In this document: piece by piece, positions 32,553-40,404 of the stretch
Layout of the letters: each line of letters begins with the position of its first letter
Numbering within the stretch: the stretch's first letter is position 1
Source of the DNA: UBA2136 sp963974105
Lineage (GTDB): Bacteria > Pseudomonadota > Alphaproteobacteria > UBA2136
Length of the DNA: 64,000 bases
Direction of reading: 5' to 3'
Assembly (NCBI GenBank): GCA_963974105.1
Contig: CAXBBG010000001.1
Coordinates: forward strand, 682,001-746,000
Notes under the pieces: generated by a model
The model's input: only the letters and a program-made list of their open reading frames with translations
What the model was told of the DNA's origin: nothing
The model's database searches: none
Program-made: the position numbers and the translations under genes

Positions 32553-33452
32553 TTATCGGTTTAAAACATCCAATAATAAAATTATCCCGATGGATATAAT
32601 GGTCAGTGCGCCAAATAACTCTAGGAGGATATACCAAAAAGACGTGTTACTTTCTTTTGTGAGGCGGTCGATAACTTTTTTCTTGCCATAAATGCAAATG
32701 GTACCAATGGAAATCATTGTAATGGCCATGCCAAGGGCGATGAATGAAACCATAAAAAGACCAAGCCAAAGCACGTCATATGCCATGGCATAAACAAGAA
32801 TCAGTAAGGAACCTGTGCAAGGTACGGCGCCCACAGCCCATGATAAAATTGTTTCCTTTTTACTTTTGTGATGGTGCTGGCTGTTACAATGGCTGCAACT
32901 GTTCGCATGTTTGTCATTTTTTATCCATTGACGCATAGCTTGATAAAACATAAATAAACCGATAAAGCTAATGATGCTATAGCTCAATACTTTTGCCCAA
33001 AATACTTGTTGCTCTGGGTTTGTTAAAACATTTTTAAGGGTTAAATTTGCAATTAACACAATTAAAATGGCGCCGCCTACATGGCTTAAAGCTACTTGAA
33101 CACCTACCCAAATACCACGTGAAATATGTGCGCCATTGGTTAAAAAATAACTGGCAACAACCATTTTTCCGTGCCCTGGGCCAAGAGTGTGGATTATGCC
33201 ATAAAGAAAAGCAGCAGCAGCGCTGGCAAAAACAACAGCCCATGAAGGGTTATCCTTTAACACCTTCATGCGTTTTGGTATTTCTCGGTTAATAACAATG
33301 CTCCACTTGGTAATTTGTTTTTGCACAGAAGTGAAAATGGTATGAGACGAATTTGCTTGAATTTGTGTTTCGCTTGCATGCATAGAAGGCAACGCATAGC
33401 TTTGCGAAATAGCTATAGCAAGTACAAAAATTAAGGTGGCGATCAATTTCAT
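32553..33452 (-). CDS. NicO/RcnA-family metal permease
   Basis: A 299-residue membrane protein with a signal-like first helix and about six more helices. The family motif is clear: YGIIHTLGPGHGKMVVASYF (about residue 83). A His-rich cytoplasmic loop follows (HANSCSHCNSQHHHKSKK), and a GAVPCTGSLLI motif is conserved. Family members move nickel or cobalt, and those paired with DUF1007 proteins under Zur are proposed to act in zinc supply. It is the last gene after zur and the DUF1007 gene on the same strand; one base separates it from the latter. Confidence 0.85.
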   Translation of the reverse strand: MKLIATLIFVLAIAISQSYALPSMHASETQIQANSSHTIFTSVQKQITKWSIVINREIPKRMKVLKDNPSWAVVFASAAAAFLYGIIHTLGPGHGKMVVASYFLTNGAHISRGIWVGVQVALSHVGGAILIVLIANLTLKNVLTNPEQQVFWAKVLSYSIISFIGLFMFYQAMRQWIKNDKHANSCSHCNSQHHHKSKKETILSWAVGAVPCTGSLLILVYAMAYDVLWLGLFMVSFIALGMAITMISIGTICIYGKKKVIDRLTKESNTSFWYILLELFGALTIISIGIILLLDVLNR

Positions 33453-34046
33453 TTAAGCTCCTGCGCAGTTGATTTTATATGTTTCAGGGTTAACTAAACC
33501 ACCATAGATCGAAATATTTTTATTTTCTTCTAATTCATATTTGCAAATGGCATGTTGAGGTAAGGTTAAGTCGTAACTTTGTTCAAAAGAAATATAAAAT
33601 TCTGGATCAAAAAAGCCAATATCATGTGTTCCGTTTATAGGTGCAGGTTGGTCGAGTATGATTGAAAATTGATAGTGTAATGTTTCGTCTTCAGCCATCC
33701 AAATTGTGGGGTTTTGGAATTTAAACGTGTGTGTTTTTCCGTTAAAACGCAAATATATAAATGGAAATAAAGATTCTGGATTTTCTTTGAAAACAGTTTG
33801 AATTGCATATTCGGTTTCAGACTTTTCTAATTTCATGTTTTTGTTGAGGTCGGCGTCTTGTAAAAAAGCGACGCTGTATAATTCGTCAAATTTCCACAAC
33901 ACCTTTAAGCCTGTTATTTGGTTAGAATCTGTTAAAATTTCGACGTCGGTGTAAGCCCAAATATGTGGGTGTGCCTGCGCTACCTGCGCCGAAAATGTAA
34001 AAAGAAATAGAAATAGAAATTGTGTCGTTATTGACATGACGCGCAT
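33453..34046 (-). CDS. DUF1007 family periplasmic protein
   Basis: A 197-residue protein with a signal peptide (MRVMSITTQFLFLFLFTFSAQVAQA) followed by HPHIWAYTDVEI, the hallmark of the DUF1007 family, and later FFDPEFYISF. The mature N-terminal His pair is a likely metal ligand. The family regularly accompanies NicO-type permeases and is thought to deliver metal to them. It overlaps zur by 19 bases and abuts the permease gene, which supports one operon. Confidence 0.85.
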   Translation of the reverse strand: MRVMSITTQFLFLFLFTFSAQVAQAHPHIWAYTDVEILTDSNQITGLKVLWKFDELYSVAFLQDADLNKNMKLEKSETEYAIQTVFKENPESLFPFIYLRFNGKTHTFKFQNPTIWMAEDETLHYQFSIILDQPAPINGTHDIGFFDPEFYISFEQSYDLTLPQHAICKYELEENKNISIYGGLVNPETYKINCAGA

Positions 34047-34471
34047 AGCCCTAAAACTTCAATATTTGTTTCTAATGGTTTGAAATTTGATTTTTTAGCC
34101 GAGTTTTCAATGATGGAAGCTTGCTCCGAAAAATCAATTTCTTTAATTTCATGACAATTTGTACAAATTAAAAACTCAGAAATATGAGCTTCTTTGTGGG
34201 CATGGGTACAGGCAATATAAGCATTAATGCTGGAAATATGATGCGCTAAACCAATTTCTGTTAAAAATTCTAACGCACGGTAAGTAATGGGCGGTTGTTT
34301 ATTTTCAATAAATTGCATAAGTTCTTTTGCTGTTAAGGCTTTGTGCGACGAAATAAGTGCCTCAAAAACTTGGCGACGGCTTTCTGTAAAGCGGTGGCTG
34401 TGCTTTTCACATAACATTTCTGCTGTTTGAACAGCTTCTATTTCACATTGGTGATGTTGTTGGCAACCCAT
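34028..34471 (-). CDS. zur: zinc uptake regulator Zur (Fur family)
   Basis: The start at 34471 is chosen because GGAGGAG precedes it; upstream codons in the same frame lack one. The 147-residue product has the Fur-family winged helix (RFTESRRQVFEALISSHKALTAKELMQFI and PPITYRALEFLTEIGLAHHISSINAYIACTH). The structural zinc site is CTNC and GLCASC. The sequence TYRALxFL and the ending GLCAxC are much closer to Zur than to Fur or PerR. First gene of zur-DUF1007-NicO; two operator dyads lie in its upstream region. Confidence 0.9.
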   Translation of the reverse strand: MGCQQHHQCEIEAVQTAEMLCEKHSHRFTESRRQVFEALISSHKALTAKELMQFIENKQPPITYRALEFLTEIGLAHHISSINAYIACTHAHKEAHISEFLICTNCHEIKEIDFSEQASIIENSAKKSNFKPLETNIEVLGLCASCQ

Positions 34472-34504
34472 AAAAACTCCTCCATATTTCATTTGACATC
34501 GTAG

Positions 34505-34519
34505 TGTTAATCTGTAACA
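34505..34519. promoter_or_regulatory. predicted Zur operator 1
   Basis: A perfect dyad TGTTA-atctg-TAACA in the 114-base region between the divergent zur and 34586 genes. It closely resembles the proteobacterial Zur core (TGTTA...TAACA). A second copy is centred 23 bases away. Confidence 0.75.
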
Positions 34520-34527
34520 AATGCAAA

Positions 34528-34542
34528 TGTTAATTTTTAACA
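34528..34542. promoter_or_regulatory. predicted Zur operator 2
   Basis: A perfect dyad TGTTA-atttt-TAACA ending 43 bases before the ATG at 34586. With operator 1 it could control both divergent transcripts. Confidence 0.75.
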
Positions 34543-34585
34543 GAAACACCTCAATTTTTTACCCTTATTATTTAAGGAGCTCTTT

Positions 34586-35230
34586 ATGAAAATAACTCAA
34601 ATAACACCCGATGGCGTTATTTTATCCACTTTAGCGACTGAAGCATTTCAGAAAATGCGTCAACTGGAAAATAAAAACGACCCCAATCGAAGAAGTGACT
34701 TGTATGGCCCTTATGAAGCTGTATGGCTTGAACGTACTGGAAAATTGCCACCTGAATATTTTGAAAAGGATGACCCCAATCCGTGGAAACTGCTTGCTGA
34801 TGAAGCACGCCGTAACATTTTATGGCAAGCGCTTTCGGGTTGCTTGGACATTAATACGCAGTGGGCGCTTGTGTATATTCAGTTGGTTATGGATAAAGCT
34901 TTGAATGATGATGATTTTGCAAAAGAACTTGCACAGGTGAATAAGCAGTTTTTGCATAGCTTAGATCACATGCATGCAGGGCACAACACACAGAATCATA
35001 TGAAGCATCACATTGGTCACATTGACTGCCCCGGCTGCTCTGCAACGGCCGCATTATTGATGATTGATCCTCAAATTCGTGCCCGTTTTGAAAAAGAGCT
35101 TAAAAATTTAAGTAAACTTTCCCCAAGCGATCGTATGGATATTTTAAAGCAAGAAGGTTTAGATAAATATTTAAACAGCACCATACAAAATGAAAAAAAC
35201 GGCAAAATTATTTTGCCTGATAGCGTGTAA
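34586..35230 (+). CDS. hypothetical protein with His-rich metal-binding-like segment
   Basis: A 214-residue soluble protein; AAGGAGC lies upstream of the ATG. Residues ~128-155 are rich in His and end in a Cys pair (HSLDHMHAGHNTQNHMKHH then IGHIDCPGC), a likely metal-binding stretch. No known domain is recognised. It is divergent from zur and shares the two Zur dyads, so it is probably induced by zinc limitation. It may sequester or hand over metal; that role is inferred from context only. A terminator follows, so it is transcribed alone. Confidence 0.65.
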   Translation: MKITQITPDGVILSTLATEAFQKMRQLENKNDPNRRSDLYGPYEAVWLERTGKLPPEYFEKDDPNPWKLLADEARRNILWQALSGCLDINTQWALVYIQLVMDKALNDDDFAKELAQVNKQFLHSLDHMHAGHNTQNHMKHHIGHIDCPGCSATAALLMIDPQIRARFEKELKNLSKLSPSDRMDILKQEGLDKYLNSTIQNEKNGKIILPDSV

Positions 35231-35240
35231 TATATTTAAG

Positions 35241-35267
35241 AAGCCCTCAAAAATGAGGGCTTTTTTT
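35241..35267 (+). terminator. terminator after the His-rich gene
   Basis: AAGCCCTCA/TGAGGGCTT hairpin with an AAAA loop followed by T7, 10 bases after the stop. Confidence 0.85.
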
Positions 35268-35284
35268 ATGACCTATGGACGAAT

Positions 35285-35299
35285 TGTTAAATTTTAACA
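35285..35299 (+). promoter_or_regulatory. predicted Zur operator 3 (upstream of ATPase/decarboxylase/CysK cassette)
   Basis: A third perfect dyad, TGTTA-aattt-TAACA, lies 63 bases upstream of the ATG at 35363. No other copy of this dyad was found in the intergenic regions I read, which ties the four-gene cassette to zur. Confidence 0.72.
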
Positions 35300-35362
35300 T
35301 TTACAAATGAATGCGACTTGTTTATATTTTTATTAAATTTAAAATGAAAAGGGTTATCTATT

Positions 35363-36328
35363 ATGCGTGTGGCATTTGTTGCAAAAGGTGGAAGTGGTAA
35401 AACAACGGTGTCATCTCTTTTTGTGCGCTATGCTTTAAGTCAAGGCAAGCAAGTTACAGCAATTGACGGTGATATGAACCAACACTTAAGCACAGCATTA
35501 GGTTTAAATTTAGATGCTTTGAAAATAAAAGATTTAGGTAACAATGAAGCGCGTTTGCGTGAACTTTTAGGTTCTAATCATGCTTATATTGAAGATATTA
35601 AACAAATGATAGAGTCTACACCTGCAGGTGAAGGGTCTCACTTGTTTACAAGTAATAGCTCAAGCCCTGTTTGGGACGAATTTTCTTACAAGCAAGAAAA
35701 CTTACGCTTTTTAACCGCAGGTGCCTTTAAAAATGAAAACATGGCTGAAACTTGTTACCACACATACACAGGCGCTGTAACGATGTTTCTAAACCACTTT
35801 ATTGATCGAAAAGATGAATTGGTTGTGGTGGATATGACGGCAGGTTCTGACCCCTATACATCTGGTATGTTTAGCCGTTTTGATGCTGTTGTTTTAGTGC
35901 TTGAGCCAACATTAAAGTCTATGGCTGTTTATGATCAATGTATGCAATATGGTAAAGACTACGACATTCCGCTTTACGTTGTGGCGAATAAAATTGAAGA
36001 CAATTCTGACCTTGAATTTATAAAAGAAAAAGTAGGGGGTGACCTCATTGCATATATGGTTTCTTCTACCTTTATCCGTCAGCAAGAGCGAGGTGTGTGG
36101 CAAGATATTGATTGCTTAGAAATAGAAAATTTAAAGGCATTACACATAGTGCTTGAAAAAGTGATGGCAACACCAAAAGATTGGGATAAGTATCAAAAAT
36201 TTGGTGAAAAATTCCACCAAATTAAAGCAGAAGGTTGGGGCAATGCAATATATGGTGGAGATCTTATGAAACAAGTTGACCCAAATTTCTCGTATGCAAA
36301 AATAGCTAAAAGTATGGAGGCTTTATAA
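35363..36328 (+). CDS. CooC/MinD-like P-loop ATPase
   Basis: A 321-residue SIMIBI-class ATPase with a deviant Walker A motif KGGSGKTT at residues 8-15, DGDMNQHLSTALG as the switch region, and VVVDMTAGSDPYTSGMF as the Walker B-type region. The closest described relatives by motif are CooC-type nickel-insertion ATPases and ParA/MinD proteins. No CO dehydrogenase or chromosome-partition gene is nearby. It leads the cassette, behind a Zur-type operator, and its stop overlaps the next start (ATAATG), so metal delivery is a reasonable inference. Confidence 0.8.
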   Translation: MRVAFVAKGGSGKTTVSSLFVRYALSQGKQVTAIDGDMNQHLSTALGLNLDALKIKDLGNNEARLRELLGSNHAYIEDIKQMIESTPAGEGSHLFTSNSSSPVWDEFSYKQENLRFLTAGAFKNENMAETCYHTYTGAVTMFLNHFIDRKDELVVVDMTAGSDPYTSGMFSRFDAVVLVLEPTLKSMAVYDQCMQYGKDYDIPLYVVANKIEDNSDLEFIKEKVGGDLIAYMVSSTFIRQQERGVWQDIDCLEIENLKALHIVLEKVMATPKDWDKYQKFGEKFHQIKAEGWGNAIYGGDLMKQVDPNFSYAKIAKSMEAL

Positions 36329-37794
36329 TGCTAGCGCACTCGGCAGAAAAGTCTCATCACAATGTGCCTACTTTAACGGCCAAGCAAAGTTTACTTGTGC
36401 AGTCTTTGTTGCAGCATAAAAATGAACTTTTGCAAGCTATCCAAGTTTTACCAGAAGGGCATGTGCATGTGGTGCTACCACAGCAAATGAAACAAAATAT
36501 CTCTTGGATGCGCCAAGTATTTGGTGCATATGATATTGAGCCGCGTATATTTGTTTCTCACAAACCCAGTAAATCAAACGTGCTCATTAAACAAGCCCGT
36601 GCTGAAAATACAGGATTAGATGTATCATCTAAAAATGAACTTATTTCTGCGCTTAAAAATGGTTTTTCTGGTCAAAAAATTTGCTGCACAGGTAGTAAAA
36701 ACGAAGAATACCTTTCACTTTCCATTCAACAGGGCTGTTTGCATAGTTTAGATTCAATTGAAGAATTGGAACGATATATTGACTTGTGCAAACAAATTGC
36801 GCCACATGAGCAACACAAAATTCTTTTGCGCATTAACAGTGCTGATGCGCCTTATGGTGGAAAAATGTCTCGCTTTGGTATTCCTGTAAATAATTTAGAA
36901 ACCTGCTTTAATTTACTGAAAGAGAACTCTAATGTGTACTTAGAGGGTTTTCATATGCATTCAGGTGAAAGCTCGGGTGAAATGCGTGCTCAGGAAGTAA
37001 CTTTAATACTGCATTATATGCAAAGGGCGCATGCTCTTGGTTTTACACCTCATACTGTGAATATAGGCGGCGGGTTTCCACGTACTTTTTATGAATCAAA
37101 GAGCGAGACAGAAGCTTTTACAGACTCTTTGATTCAATCATTGTCTACGAAAAAAGATATAACTTGGCGTGGGTATAGTTATGGGTTGTCACTGACAGAC
37201 AAAGGTGCTGTAGTCGGCAGAGCGGGGTTGGAAAGTCTGTTTAAATGTGATGACTTTGAATGCACCTTAAGGCAAATGCTTGATGCTGATTCTATCAATG
37301 CGTCAGTGCATAAAGTTATGGGGGAGTGTGGTTTTGATTTTATGATAGAGCCCGGGGTAAATGCTTATGACGCTTGTGGTGTAACTCTTTTTAAAGTGGT
37401 TGAAGTTCAAGATAAAAATAATCAAACATTAACGGTTTTAGACGGCAATAAGTATAACGTACAATTTGACCAAATTGAATATATGGCCGACCCAGTTTTG
37501 ATTTCGGAAGATGAAATTGACAAGAAAAATGAAAGTTTTTCAACCTATCTTGTGGGGAATTTGTGTGCAGAATTTGATGTTATGGTGAAGCGTAAAGTTG
37601 TTTTAAATGGCAAGCCTAAGGCAGGTGATTATTTATGTTTTATGAATACAGCAGGTTATACAGCAGACTTTAACGAAACGTCTGTACATCAACACCCAAT
37701 AGGTCAAAAAATTGTGGCATTAAAAAAAGAAAACGGCTGGAAGTTTATGAGCGAAGACCGTTTTAACCCTTATGATCTTATAGAAAGGTTGTGA
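36328..37794 (+). CDS. fold-III PLP-dependent decarboxylase-like protein
   Basis: A 488-residue member of the Orn/DAP/Arg decarboxylase group 2 fold. The lysine in FVSHKPSKSN (K79) aligns with the PLP Schiff-base lysine. GLDVSSKNELISALKNG, FHMHSGES and NIGGGFPRTF match the barrel, and EPGVNAYDACG plus VGNLCAEFDVM match the C-terminal substrate-binding part. The family decarboxylates diaminopimelate, ornithine or, in staphyloferrin B synthesis (SbnH), a siderophore intermediate. The usual YAVKAN is changed, so the substrate is uncertain. Its ATG overlaps the ATPase stop, and 4 bases separate it from the next gene. Confidence 0.78.
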   Translation: MLAHSAEKSHHNVPTLTAKQSLLVQSLLQHKNELLQAIQVLPEGHVHVVLPQQMKQNISWMRQVFGAYDIEPRIFVSHKPSKSNVLIKQARAENTGLDVSSKNELISALKNGFSGQKICCTGSKNEEYLSLSIQQGCLHSLDSIEELERYIDLCKQIAPHEQHKILLRINSADAPYGGKMSRFGIPVNNLETCFNLLKENSNVYLEGFHMHSGESSGEMRAQEVTLILHYMQRAHALGFTPHTVNIGGGFPRTFYESKSETEAFTDSLIQSLSTKKDITWRGYSYGLSLTDKGAVVGRAGLESLFKCDDFECTLRQMLDADSINASVHKVMGECGFDFMIEPGVNAYDACGVTLFKVVEVQDKNNQTLTVLDGNKYNVQFDQIEYMADPVLISEDEIDKKNESFSTYLVGNLCAEFDVMVKRKVVLNGKPKAGDYLCFMNTAGYTADFNETSVHQHPIGQKIVALKKENGWKFMSEDRFNPYDLIERL

Positions 37795-37798
37795 AAAA

Positions 37799-39115
37799 AT
37801 GATTTATAATTCTGTTATAGATATGATTGGTCAAACACCTATGTTAAAAATTCCAGCTGAGGTTCATGGATTAAAAAATATTGACGTGTACGCTAAGCTT
37901 GAATATATGAACCCTTATGGGTCGGTAAAAGACCGTATAGCTTACGGTTTGATGAAAGACCATATAGAAGAAATGAAACTAACAGGCAAAAAACCTGTGA
38001 TTGTTTCCAATGCAAACACTGCAAAAGCTGTGAGTTGTTTAAGCCATTATGTTGGTTTACAGCCTTACATTGTGAGCAATAAAATGCCTTATAAAGAAGT
38101 ACGGAATCAGCTTAAATTTCTAGGTGCTGAAATAGAAGAGTTACCAGCTTTAACGCAGTGCCCCAACCCTTTTGACCCAAATGATATGATTCAATATGCA
38201 GAGCGCATGGTTTCACAAAACCCAGAAAAATTTCATTTAATAGATCAGTTTGGTGACCTAAATAACCCTCAAATTCATTTTGAAACGACAGGTAAAGAAA
38301 TTTACGAGGACTTAGGCGATGTCGATTATTTTTTTGCTGTTCTTGGTACCTCGGGCACAACGTTAGGTGTCGGGAATTATCTACGTGAACAGAACCCAAA
38401 TACCAAAGTATTTGGTGTCATTACTGAAACAGGTCATAGTGCACCAGGGGGAAGATCGAAGAGTGAAATGTGGGAAGTGGGTATTTTTAATCCAGCCCAT
38501 TATGACGAAATTATAGCGGGTACCAACCAGCAAGCAACGTTGGGTATGCGCGAACTTAACATGAAATGTGGGGTTATGTGTGGGCCAACAGGTGGGCTTG
38601 GTTATCATCGTATGCTTGAAAAATTGCGTGAAATTGACCCATCACTTGAAGGTGAAAAACGTTCTAAGGCTGTGTTTATCGCCTGTGACCGTATGGAGCC
38701 TTATATGGATTACGTACAAAAAGCTTGCCCCGAATTTTTTGAAGAAAAACCAATCGAAAAATTACGTGTACAAACGCTGTCCATGCTTAAAGTGCAATAT
38801 GCACCAAGTATAGATGCTCAAGGTTTGATGGATATGCTAAAAAGCGATAAACAACCACTCATTATTGATACACGCGGTGCTTTTGCTTACTCGATTAGTC
38901 ATATTGAAGGTTCCATTAACATTCAGGACACATTTTTAGAGCAAATGCTAGACAATGGTAAGCCATTCCCTGAAGATCAGGTGATTGTTTTTGCCTGTAT
39001 GAGGGGAGATGTTTCTACACGTTTTGCTGCTTTTGCTAAAGAGCTTGGTTACGAAGCTTACTCTTTAAGTTGTGGCGTGGGTGCTTTTGTTCATCTGTGT
39101 CAGACAAAAACATAG
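37799..39115 (+). CDS. cysteine synthase-like PLP enzyme fused to a rhodanese domain
   Basis: A 438-residue fusion. Residues 1-~330 are a fold-II PLP enzyme of the CysK/CBS family: MNPYGSVKDR with PLP lysine K44, and GTSGTTLGVGNYL as the phosphate loop. The usual substrate loop TSGNTG is replaced by SNANTA, suggesting a different acceptor than O-acetylserine. SbnA, which makes diaminopropionate, belongs to this family. Residues ~340-438 are a rhodanese domain (PLIIDTRGAFAYSISHIEGSINI) with the active-site Cys at 400 (VFACMRGDVS). Third gene of the Zur-linked cassette. Confidence 0.82.
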   Translation: MIYNSVIDMIGQTPMLKIPAEVHGLKNIDVYAKLEYMNPYGSVKDRIAYGLMKDHIEEMKLTGKKPVIVSNANTAKAVSCLSHYVGLQPYIVSNKMPYKEVRNQLKFLGAEIEELPALTQCPNPFDPNDMIQYAERMVSQNPEKFHLIDQFGDLNNPQIHFETTGKEIYEDLGDVDYFFAVLGTSGTTLGVGNYLREQNPNTKVFGVITETGHSAPGGRSKSEMWEVGIFNPAHYDEIIAGTNQQATLGMRELNMKCGVMCGPTGGLGYHRMLEKLREIDPSLEGEKRSKAVFIACDRMEPYMDYVQKACPEFFEEKPIEKLRVQTLSMLKVQYAPSIDAQGLMDMLKSDKQPLIIDTRGAFAYSISHIEGSINIQDTFLEQMLDNGKPFPEDQVIVFACMRGDVSTRFAAFAKELGYEAYSLSCGVGAFVHLCQTKT

Positions 39116-39225
39116 TGACTTAAATTATTTTTTTCTTGTGGGATATAGTGCATTTTGATACTAGTTATTTACTAAATTTCTTTATTTAGAAACCATCTTT
39201 ATCTTTTTCTTTCGAGGAACTTCCT

Positions 39226-40251
39226 ATGTGCGAAAAACACACAACGGGTGTTGGCCCGTATGCAACTCAAATGGGGTTTGACCAAAGTGCGATTGATGCT
39301 TTGAAAAAACCATTCTTTAACACAGCGGGCGCATGCGCCTATTTTGATCTCGGAACAATTCCTAAAGACATTGCCCGTTGGGTTATACAAATTGAAGTCT
39401 CTAAATTTGCATGCTATGTGCAAAATGCTCAAGGTGAAAAATCACCTATTCAAATTGAAGAAAATGGTACATCTAAAACTATTCAGCTTGCTATGCCTGA
39501 AAACGGTGTAGATGCATGGATACATGATACATTACGCGACTACTTACATCTGCAATATGCGCCGTTAGGTGTTATTGCACCTTATTTTAACTTCGGTTTT
39601 CGTTTGTTTAATGAAGACGATAAACGTCATGGTTCTGTGCAGGTATTTGCTTTTGCGCATGCTGAATTGGTGACGCAATACGGTACTAACAGTCAAGGTT
39701 ATCCAAATGTCCCTTGGACAGAAAAAGGCGGGTGCTGTGTGAATAAAGGTGTGGAAAAGTTAATGCCGTTTATGCAAAGCTTATCGGCTGATAAACTGCG
39801 CCAATTGCCACAAAAACTATCGGGATCTATCTTGTATCGTTTCATGCCTATGGACGAAAGTATTGTAAATATATCAGCGTCTGCAAAGGCTGAAAATTGC
39901 ATTACGCATTTGATTAAAGACGATGGTTCAAAAGTTGAAATAACAATGAAAAATGATGACGATAAAGACATATCTATTTCTCTTATGCATCCCATGTCTT
40001 GTTATGTTCATCCGCATATTCGTCAAATGTTACAGGTGTCTGATAAACCTTCATCTGCGCTTTTTAGAGAAACGTACGTGTGGGGTTTTGTAAATCATGA
40101 CACACTTAAAGGTATGGTTTTTATGTGCTTAGCGCCTGAAAGAAATATACAGCCGGCAGCAGGTGATATGGAAGAATATATCCCTGAACCGCTTTTAATA
40201 GCAACGAATGGGCAGTTAGCAAAAAAACGCTGCCCTGCTTGTAAAAGCTAA
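39226..40251 (+). CDS. unknown protein, last gene of the Zur-linked cassette
   Basis: A 341-residue soluble protein with no signal peptide and no domain I recognise. Visible features are an N-terminal MCEKHTTGVGPY, a GGCCVNKG pair of cysteines near residue 170, a central beta-rich part (SAKAENCITHLIKDDGSKVEITM) and a C-terminal CPACK motif, which could bind a metal or form a disulfide. It lies 110 bases after the CysK-rhodanese gene with GAGGAA before the ATG. No separate Zur dyad or terminator is seen in that gap, so it probably belongs to the same transcript. Confidence 0.65.
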   Translation: MCEKHTTGVGPYATQMGFDQSAIDALKKPFFNTAGACAYFDLGTIPKDIARWVIQIEVSKFACYVQNAQGEKSPIQIEENGTSKTIQLAMPENGVDAWIHDTLRDYLHLQYAPLGVIAPYFNFGFRLFNEDDKRHGSVQVFAFAHAELVTQYGTNSQGYPNVPWTEKGGCCVNKGVEKLMPFMQSLSADKLRQLPQKLSGSILYRFMPMDESIVNISASAKAENCITHLIKDDGSKVEITMKNDDDKDISISLMHPMSCYVHPHIRQMLQVSDKPSSALFRETYVWGFVNHDTLKGMVFMCLAPERNIQPAAGDMEEYIPEPLLIATNGQLAKKRCPACKS

Positions 40252-40256
40252 TAACG

Positions 40257-40287
40257 AAAAAAAACCTCCGTAAGGAGGTTTTTTTTG
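40257..40287. terminator. bidirectional terminator closing the cassette
   Basis: AACCTCC/GGAGGTT hairpin (40263-40269 and 40274-40280) with A8 before and T8 after. It closes the plus-strand cassette, and possibly the minus-strand GGDEF module ending at 40405. Confidence 0.85.
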
Positions 40288-40404
40288 GATAAAAATGTGG
40301 GTGAATGACTGTACCACAAGCTTAGAGGAACGGCAGGTATTCAAGAGCGGTAAACGGTAGTAACTTTGCTGTATTGAATGCGGCCATGAAATTATGCTAA
40401 GAAC

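Noticed and set aside
35363..36328. Chromosome or plasmid partition ParA
   Set aside because: No parB or parS-like repeats nearby; the operon context with PLP enzymes and a Zur dyad fits a metal-type CooC/MinD ATPase better.
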